A DNA stretch of 9,246 bases from an uncultured Clostridia bacterium (GTDB taxonomy: Bacteria > Bacillota_A > Clostridia > TANB77 > CAG-508), in the NCBI GenBank assembly GCA_944388685.1, contig CALXJS010000056.1:1-9246 (forward strand), given 5' to 3'. The notes under the pieces are model-generated. The model made no database searches. It saw only the letters and a list, made by a program, of their open reading frames with translations, and was not told the DNA's origin. The position numbers were made by a program, and so were the translations under genes. Positions 1-5,175 of the stretch are shown in pieces. The stretch's first letter is position 1. The number at the start of each line of letters is the position of its first letter.

Positions 1-76
<76 letters not shown>

Positions 77-102
77 ATAAGTTTGAATTATTTACAAAAA
101 AA

Positions 103-179
103 TGGCGACCCGGAACGGGCTCGAACCGTCGACCTCTAGCGTGACAGGCTAGCGTTCTAACCAACTGAACTACCGGGCC
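103..179 (-). tRNA. tRNA-Asp (GTC)
   Basis: The reverse complement is a 77-nt cloverleaf. The acceptor stem GGCCCGG pairs with CCGGGTC (one G-U pair) and is followed by discriminator G and an encoded CCA. The anticodon stem CTAGC/GCTAG encloses the loop CTGTCAC, giving anticodon GTC for aspartate. It lies 26 nt from tRNA-Phe and 10 nt from tRNA-Val, so the three are almost certainly one transcript. Confidence 0.97.
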
Positions 180-189
180 GTAAAAAACA

Positions 190-265
190 TGGTGGTCGCT
201 ACAGGGCTCGAACCTGTGACCCCCTGCTTGTAAGGCAGATGCTCTCCCAGCTGAGCTAAGCGACC
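190..265 (-). tRNA. tRNA-Val (TAC)
   Basis: The reverse complement is a 76-nt cloverleaf with acceptor stem GGTCGCT/AGCGACC, discriminator A and encoded CCA. The anticodon loop CTTACAA gives TAC, the valine isoacceptor. The anticodon stem carries one T-G pair at its outer end. It is the promoter-proximal gene of the Val-Asp-Phe cluster. Confidence 0.96.
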
Positions 266-285
266 ATGTCCTTTCGACGAAATCT

Positions 286-314
286 AGTATACAAAATTTT
301 TAATAAGTTGTCAA
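286..314 (-). promoter_or_regulatory. Housekeeping promoter of the tRNA cluster
   Basis: On the minus strand a perfect -35 TTGACA (309-314) is separated by exactly 17 nt from the -10 TATACT (286-291). The first tRNA begins about 20 nt downstream of the -10. This is a near-consensus sigma-A promoter, as expected for stable RNA genes. No other strong promoter candidate lies between it and tRNA-Val. Confidence 0.9.
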
Positions 315-518
315 TAGATTTTTATAAAAAATTCAAAAAAATTTCAAAAAAATATTAAATAAATCTATGAATTACTTGAAAAATAGTAAAATATGAGCAA
401 ATAAAAAATGAAAATAAAAAATAGAAACTGTAACACAAAAATAATAAAAACATATTATATATCATACAGAAGAAAGAAAAGAAAAACATAGTTCTTTTAA
501 CGGAAGGAGGTCTAGACT

Positions 519-635
519 ATGCCAGAGAACAGAGGATGCGGAGGATTCGGATTTGGTGATGATTGTTGCTGGATTATAATCCTTATCTTATTAATATGCT
601 GTTGTTGCGGAGGTAACAGAGGAGGATGTTGCTAA
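519..635 (+). CDS. Small Cys/Gly-rich membrane protein, YjcZ-like
   Basis: This is a 38-codon gene. ATG follows the strong ribosome site GGAAGGAGG with 8 nt spacing, and it stops at TAA 633-635. The product has a Gly/Phe-rich N-terminus, a Cys-Cys-Trp step (residues 16-18), an Ile/Leu-rich hydrophobic stretch (about 19-26), a CCCC run (27-30) and a Gly-rich tail ending in CC. Nine of 38 residues are cysteine. Glycine-rich N-terminus plus short hydrophobic segment resembles the YjcZ family of tiny Bacillota proteins linked to sporulation. That assignment rests on composition and layout, not on a clear homology match. It is monocistronic, with a hairpin 20 nt after the stop. A CATACA element at 463-468 could be the -10 of a sporulation-type promoter, but this is weak. 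The cysteines could bind metal or form disulfides; the function is unknown. Confidence 0.82.
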   Translation: MPENRGCGGFGFGDDCCWIIILILLICCCCGGNRGGCC

Positions 636-654
636 TCCTTTAGAGTTACGCATA

Positions 655-683
655 AAAGGAGGAGTGTTTTACACTTCTCCTTT
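655..683. terminator. Hairpin between convergent genes, probable bidirectional terminator
   Basis: A 12-bp stem, AAAGGAGGAGTG (655-666) against CACTTCTCCTTT (672-683), has one G-U pair and the 5-nt loop TTTTA. It lies between the stop of the small Cys-rich gene and the stop of the acyl-CoA synthetase, which point towards each other. Each 3' arm ends in a short T run (TTT on plus, TTTT on minus) but no long U tract follows. Termination in both directions is therefore likely but not textbook. Confidence 0.75.
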
Positions 684-707
684 AACTATTATTACTCCAA
701 TTGGGCA

Positions 708-2466
708 TTACTTTTTATTTTCATCATATTTCATATTATCACCATAGCGTTTTACTTTTTGTGTGGTTGTTTTTTCAAATTCTTTATCTCTAATAATAAA
801 TCCTTTAATATGTTTGTAATTTGGTAGTTTACTATTAACATTAGAAACAACATCTGAAATAATTTTTTTAATTTCTTCTTTTGTAGGAACACTGCCTTTC
901 AAATATTCTGAAATTGCTTCTAAATTTGGATAGATTTGTGCTTTTACATAAGTTTCATCATCATCTGATTCTTGGATTCCTTGAACCAAAGCTTCAGAAA
1001 TTAAAGGATTATCATTTAAGTAGTATTCAACTTCTTCTGGATAAATGTTTTTACCATTTTTGGTTACGATAACGCTTTTACATCTACCAGTAATGTATAA
1101 ATATCCATTTTCATCAATTTTTCCTAAGTCACCTGTATGGAACCAGCCGTCTTTCATAACATTTGCAGTGGCTTCTGGGTTATTATAATACCCTAACATA
1201 ACATTTGGACCTTTTACAATAATTTCACCAATGCCTTCACTGTTGGGAGAATCAATTTTATATTCTACATTTGGAATCGGAAGTCCTGCTGCGTCATCTT
1301 TTTGAAAGAAATCTGTATTTCCAGCAACTAAAGGAGAACATTCTGTTAAACCATATCCTTGTAATGTATTTAAGTTTAATTTCCTAAAATCAGATAGAAT
1401 TATTGGATTGGCAGCTGCTGCTCCAACAATAAATACACGTAATCTTCCACCAAGTGTGTTTTTTACTTTATTTTTTACGATTTTCTTTATAATGAAAGGA
1501 AGCGTATCAAAAGGATTTTCATCTTGATTTTCTTTTCTGTATTTTTCTGGTAAGGTTTTGTTCATATTTCTAACAATAGTTTTATGCATTTTTTCTAAAA
1601 GTAAAGGCACGCATAAAATGACAGAAGGATGAAATTCAGCCATGTTTTTAGCGATATATCGTAATCCTTCACAATGTGCAATACTGGCCCCACTATAAAT
1701 AGGTAATAAAAAGCCTAAGGTACATTCATATGTATGATGTAAAGGAAGGACTGAGAAAAACAAGTCACTTCTTTTTACTTTTACAATTCCATAAGTAGAA
1801 AGAATATTAGAGCAAATATTTCTTTGTGATAAGCAAACCCCTTTAGCATTTCCTGTTGTACCAGAAGTAAATAATAAAATACGTAGTTCATCAGGATTTA
1901 CTTGAATAGTATCAAAATCATGAAATCCATTTGAATAGCTATTTTTTCCGATTATTTTTAAATTATCAAAATATAAGATATCATTTGTTTTAGAATCTAT
2001 CTTATCAAATGAAACCAATACGGTTTCTTTATTATTTAATGTATTTCGATTTTCTCTTATAGAAGTTAAATTTTTTAAATCACCTAAAATACAAATTGTT
2101 TCTGAAACATTCATAAAATTAATGACATCCTCACAATGTAATTCTTTATCAATAGGAACAACAATGCCTACAATAGAGGCAGCCATATAAGCTACACACC
2201 ATTTGTAACTATTTTTTCCAATAACTGCAATACGTTTATTTAAGAACCCTCTTTTAATTAAATCTGTACTTAAATAAACAACATCATTTTTAAATTCTTC
2301 ATAGGTAATAGAAATGATATTTCCGGTTTTCGTCTTTTAACTTAAAAGCTGTTCTAGATTTAAAGTTTTCGGCAGAGTTATATAACATATCTTTAAAATT
2401 TGTAACTTCCTTAGTTTTATGATACTTTTCTTTTAATTGTTCAGCAATAGTTAAGTTGTTTTTCAT
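708..2466 (-). pseudogene. AMP-forming long-chain acyl-CoA synthetase, frameshifted near the N-terminus
   Basis: This ANL-superfamily enzyme would activate a fatty acid with ATP to acyl-AMP and then transfer it to CoA. The original start is the ATG at 2464-2466, with GGAGG 6 nt upstream. Reading runs 47 codons and then hits one extra C in a CCGG at 2323-2326, which sends it to a stop after 8 foreign codons. Removing that base gives a continuous 585-residue protein of normal family length. The uninterrupted part, 708-2186, still holds all the adenylation motifs. In restored numbering these are P-loop TSGTTGNAKGV (200-210), YGLTE (371-375), GWFHTGD (440-446), the TGR...K hinge region (about 459-474) and catalytic Lys 570 in TTTQKVKR. 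It is the second gene of an operon with the membrane protein upstream. The shift could be real decay or a base error; the intact motifs suggest it is recent or artefactual. Substrate chain length cannot be read. Confidence 0.88.
2323..2326 (-). other. Single-base frameshift site in the acyl-CoA synthetase
   Basis: The coding strand reads GACGAAAACCGGAAATATC. The upstream frame gives Asp-Glu-Asn then Arg-Lys-Tyr and soon TGA. Dropping one C gives Asp-Glu-Asn-Gly-Asn-Ile-Ile and continues through Tyr-Glu-Glu-Phe into the remaining protein without a break. The whole span 708-2466 is 1759 nt, one more than a multiple of three, which agrees with a single inserted base. Confidence 0.85.
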
Positions 2467-2478
2467 GTTTTACCTCCT

Positions 2479-3276
2479 TTAGTTATATCGATAAAAAGTA
2501 TAATTTGTATCTTGTTTGTTTGTTATACTACCATCAAATATGGTTTCTTCTCCAGAAGAAAGTGGTATATCAATAAATACTGTTGTTTTAAAATCTTCAT
2601 CTAAATTATTAGTGATATGAATGTCAAATGAAAGTGTGCATTGGATATCTTCTAAATTAATATTACATTTTTTCAATAAGGAACCATCATATGTAATAGG
2701 TGAAGTAACATCTGTTATAGTATAATCAGGCTTTATATTAGCATCCACATAACTAAAGGTTAAAGGATTTGCTAAATTATTGTATAAAGTAGGTGTATTT
2801 AAATCTGCTTCATCACTGGAAGATATAGTGAATTCAAAAGAATCCGTAATTCGATTTTCTTCTATTATATCACTTTTGGCAAAATCATTAATACTTTTAA
2901 AATATAAACTAGGTTCTCCTAATTTTGGTGAGTTTGAAAATTGTATATTTTCAATACGAACTTTCTTCAATGTATTTTCTAATGTATCTTCATCAGATGT
3001 ATTTTTTATAAATAAAGCAATGTCTGTATATTGATATAAGTTTTGTATTGTAAAATTATTTACTGTATTGGTTTTATAACCCGCATCAGCACTACTAAAC
3101 AAGGTAACAGAATCCACTGTAAATATCGTAGATTGATTTTTGTCAGCAAAACTTAGAATATCCTCTTCAAAATTTTTCTTCAAGACATATTTTTGAAAAA
3201 CTAAAATTGCAAGAAAAATAACAATACAAATTAAAATAATGGTAATAATGGTTAAAATGATTTTTGCTTTTTTCAT
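2479..3276 (-). CDS. Membrane-anchored extracytoplasmic protein of unknown function
   Basis: The protein has 265 residues. I chose ATG 3276 because GGAGG (3282-3286) sits 5 nt upstream. An in-frame GTG at 3297 would add seven residues but lies upstream of this ribosome site. The N-terminus is MKKAK followed by one strong hydrophobic segment (about residues 6-26) and then a basic QKYVLKK patch, which looks like a single N-terminal anchor with the rest outside. The remaining about 230 residues are rich in Thr, Ser, Asn, Asp and beta-prone stretches, with no catalytic motif or known domain that I recognise. Two cysteines near residues 204 and 212 could pair. It is the first gene of an operon with the acyl-CoA synthetase; its stop overlaps the next ribosome site region, leaving a 12-nt gap. 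That pairing hints at an envelope or lipid-related role, which is inference only. Confidence 0.85.
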   Translation of the reverse strand: MKKAKIILTIITIILICIVIFLAILVFQKYVLKKNFEEDILSFADKNQSTIFTVDSVTLFSSADAGYKTNTVNNFTIQNLYQYTDIALFIKNTSDEDTLENTLKKVRIENIQFSNSPKLGEPSLYFKSINDFAKSDIIEENRITDSFEFTISSSDEADLNTPTLYNNLANPLTFSYVDANIKPDYTITDVTSPITYDGSLLKKCNINLEDIQCTLSFDIHITNNLDEDFKTTVFIDIPLSSGEETIFDGSITNKQDTNYTFYRYN

Positions 3277-3301
3277 AAATTCCTCCTTAGTAAACACCTA
3301 T

Positions 3302-3330
3302 ATCATAGTATAAAAATCTAAGAAAATCAA
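3302..3330 (-). promoter_or_regulatory. Promoter of the membrane protein/acyl-CoA synthetase operon
   Basis: On the minus strand TTGATT (3325-3330) is spaced 17 nt from TATGAT (3302-3307), followed by a short leader and the GGAGG site. A second -10-like TATACT overlaps within the spacer but would leave only 12 nt to the -35, so TATGAT is preferred. It is divergent from the promoter at 3367-3395 with about 36 bp between the two -35 boxes. Confidence 0.72.
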
Positions 3331-3366
3331 TAGCGAAAAAGCATAGAAATTTTCCAAAATTTTAAA

Positions 3367-3395
3367 TTGACAAAAATAGACACAAAGGGTAAAAT
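3367..3395 (+). promoter_or_regulatory. Promoter of the glucosaminidase gene
   Basis: A perfect TTGACA (3367-3372) stands 17 nt before TAAAAT (3390-3395). The predicted transcription start near 3402 leaves only about 10 nt before the ATG at 3412, so the leader would be very short and would start at the ribosome site. The TTG of the -35 box also opens the reading frame in silico, but it is not a credible start. Confidence 0.65.
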
Positions 3396-3411
3396 GATGA
3401 TAGGTGATTAT

Positions 3412-4665
3412 ATGGAAACAAAAGAAAAGAAAGAGAAAAAAGTAAAAATAACAATTAAACATATGATATATTTTTTAGTTTTTATAGTATTTATGCTATA
3501 TTCTATTCTTTTTTATAATCTATATTTCTCTAAAGAAGTGTATGCAACAGAAGAGATAGCAGATAATAATGAGGAAAAAATCAAAATTAGCAATGCGAAC
3601 GAAATAAATCTAGAAGAAATTATTACACAAAATACAAATGATGGACAAAGGGAAGAATATGAGGTAAGAGAAGAAGTATTAGAATATATTACCAAATATA
3701 GAACAAACACAAGCATTCCTAAAGGAATTGTACAGGTGGTACAAGAAGGAAGACAAGGAACACAGGAAGTTACGATAAAAAAGACCTATAAAGATGATAC
3801 ATTAGTTAATGAAGAACAAATTAATCAAAAAGTAACCAAAGCTTCTATTAATAAAATTGTAGAAATTGGAGGAGGATTAGGAACAAGTAATTATACTGCA
3901 AAGGTAGGAGATACTTTATATGTAACATCAGATAGATTATCGGTTATGGTAGAACCGAATGAAAATTCACAAAAAGTCGCAACTTTATCAGAAAATGATA
4001 CATTGGAATTAAAAGCAATACAAGGTTCTTGGTATCAAATAGAAAGTGGAACAGCAAGGGGATATGTAAAAGCAGAATGTACAACCTATATAAATCCAAA
4101 TAAACCAAATGAAAATGAAACGATAACAGAACAAGAAAATACAAATAGCAAAACAGCAAATGAATTGAAGAGTACATTGAGTTTCAATATGGCATTAAAT
4201 AAACCAAGTGGTTTATCCTTAGAACAATTTAAAAACGTATTAAATGATGATAAAGACAAAAATAATATTTTTTCAAAAAATGCAGAATATTTTTATTACA
4301 TAGAAAAGCAATATAATATTAATGGGATATTTGTTGCTGCAGTTGCTATCCATGAAAGCGCATGGGGAACTTCACGAATATCTTTAGAAAAGAAAAATTT
4401 ATTTGGTTATGGTGCTTATGATTCTAATCCATATAATAGTGCTTATAATTTTTCGGATTATTCAGAAAGCATAGATTTATTAGCAAGAGTATTTGTAAAA
4501 TACTATTTAAATCCAAAAGGAACCAATATATATGGTGGAGAGATAGCAACAGGTTCTTATTATAATGGTGCAACATTAACTGGTGTTAATACAAAATATG
4601 CAACAGATAAAAATTGGGCAAGCAGTGTATATCAATATATGCAATATTTATATAATAAATTATAA
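3412..4665 (+). CDS. Secreted G5-SH3-glucosaminidase peptidoglycan hydrolase
   Basis: This wall enzyme is expected to cleave the beta-1,4 bond after N-acetylglucosamine in peptidoglycan. With the start at ATG 3412 (AGGTGA 4 nt upstream) it has 417 residues. ATGs at 3394 and 3397 are alternatives, but they overlap or abut the -10 box. Order: basic KKEKK tail, hydrophobic segment (about 17-38), probable signal cleavage after VYA (43-45), acidic spacer, G5 domain (about 80-155; IPKG, QEGRQG and a closing GGG), bacterial SH3 domain (about 161-227), Asn/Thr/Glu-rich linker, and glucosaminidase domain of the LytD/LytG type (about 260-417). The catalytic acid is most likely Glu 315 in AIHESAWGTS; the NLFGYGAYD and NTKYATDKNWA segments fit the family. 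The G5 and SH3 domains probably bind the wall. It appears monocistronic, although no strong terminator follows. Role in separation or turnover is inferred. Confidence 0.88.
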   Translation: METKEKKEKKVKITIKHMIYFLVFIVFMLYSILFYNLYFSKEVYATEEIADNNEEKIKISNANEINLEEIITQNTNDGQREEYEVREEVLEYITKYRTNTSIPKGIVQVVQEGRQGTQEVTIKKTYKDDTLVNEEQINQKVTKASINKIVEIGGGLGTSNYTAKVGDTLYVTSDRLSVMVEPNENSQKVATLSENDTLELKAIQGSWYQIESGTARGYVKAECTTYINPNKPNENETITEQENTNSKTANELKSTLSFNMALNKPSGLSLEQFKNVLNDDKDKNNIFSKNAEYFYYIEKQYNINGIFVAAVAIHESAWGTSRISLEKKNLFGYGAYDSNPYNSAYNFSDYSESIDLLARVFVKYYLNPKGTNIYGGEIATGSYYNGATLTGVNTKYATDKNWASSVYQYMQYLYNKL

Positions 4666-4672
4666 AAAATTC

Positions 4673-4701
4673 TTGCTATTTTTCTAAAGTTATTGTATGA
4701 T
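4673..4701 (+). promoter_or_regulatory. Probable promoter of the 4765-8800 operon
   Basis: TTGCTA (4673-4678) is separated by 17 nt from TATGAT (4696-4701). The -10 differs from consensus at one position and the -35 at two. It begins only 7 nt after the glucosaminidase stop, and a leader of about 55 nt follows before the first ATG. There is no terminator hairpin between the two genes, so read-through from upstream is also possible. Confidence 0.68.
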
Positions 4702-4764
4702 ATATAGGTATAAAAAAAATAAGGATTATTTTGCCAAAAATAAAAAGAAAGGGGCAACAAATAG

Positions 4765-5172
4765 ATGAAAAAAGCAATAATGATTGTTACAATGATTGTG
4801 ATTGTTTTTGGAATATTCATTTGTACAAATAATGTTTATGCAACAGAACAAGCAATTGATGAAGAAACTGAAAGCAAATTAGTCGAGATAAAGGATAATG
4901 CAGCTAATTCAATAGAAGACTATAAGGAAAAATATGGTTCAGATGTGTATGGAATAGTCGCTTACATTTTAAATGTTATTAGAATTTATAGTATACCATT
5001 TTGTTTCCTTGGAATTGCGATTGGCGCTATCCATAGATATGTAGTCGGTGTTAGAAAATTAGATACCTTAGAAAAAGGTATGGGATTAATTGTAACTTTT
5101 GTAACATTATTAATTATATGCCAAGTATTACCACTAGCATTTGCAGTGTTTGTAAGATTTGGAAGGGGGTAA
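4765..5172 (+). CDS. Small signal-peptide plus two-TM protein (VirB2/TrbC-like topology)
   Basis: The protein has 135 residues. The ATG follows AAAGGGG with a rather long 10-nt spacing. An N-terminal signal sequence (MKK plus hydrophobic residues 4-20) has a likely cleavage site after VYA (24-26). A short acidic helical segment follows (about 27-57), then a first membrane segment (about 62-89), a basic loop with RYVVGVRK (91-98), and a second membrane segment (about 106-130) ending in RFGRG. Signal peptide, two membrane helices joined by a basic loop, and this size match VirB2/TrbC-type pilins. I see no conserved pilin motif and no conjugation genes nearby, so the family is unproven; it may be a small membrane partner of the next protein. 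The stop is 3 nt from the next ATG and the 3' end carries that gene's ribosome site, so the two are translationally coupled. Confidence 0.83.
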   Translation: MKKAIMIVTMIVIVFGIFICTNNVYATEQAIDEETESKLVEIKDNAANSIEDYKEKYGSDVYGIVAYILNVIRIYSIPFCFLGIAIGAIHRYVVGVRKLDTLEKGMGLIVTFVTLLIICQVLPLAFAVFVRFGRG

Positions 5173-5175
5173 CAA

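Noticed and set aside
3277..3297. GTG start at 3297 for the membrane protein
   Set aside because: The GGAGG site lies inside this extension and is spaced for the ATG at 3276.
3367..3411. TTG start at 3367 for the glucosaminidase
   Set aside because: This TTG is part of the TTGACA -35 box, and no ribosome site precedes it.
4731..4757. TTGCC...GGCAA pairing that could mask the ribosome site of the 135-aa gene
   Set aside because: Only 5 bp with a 17-nt loop; too weak to call a regulatory structure.
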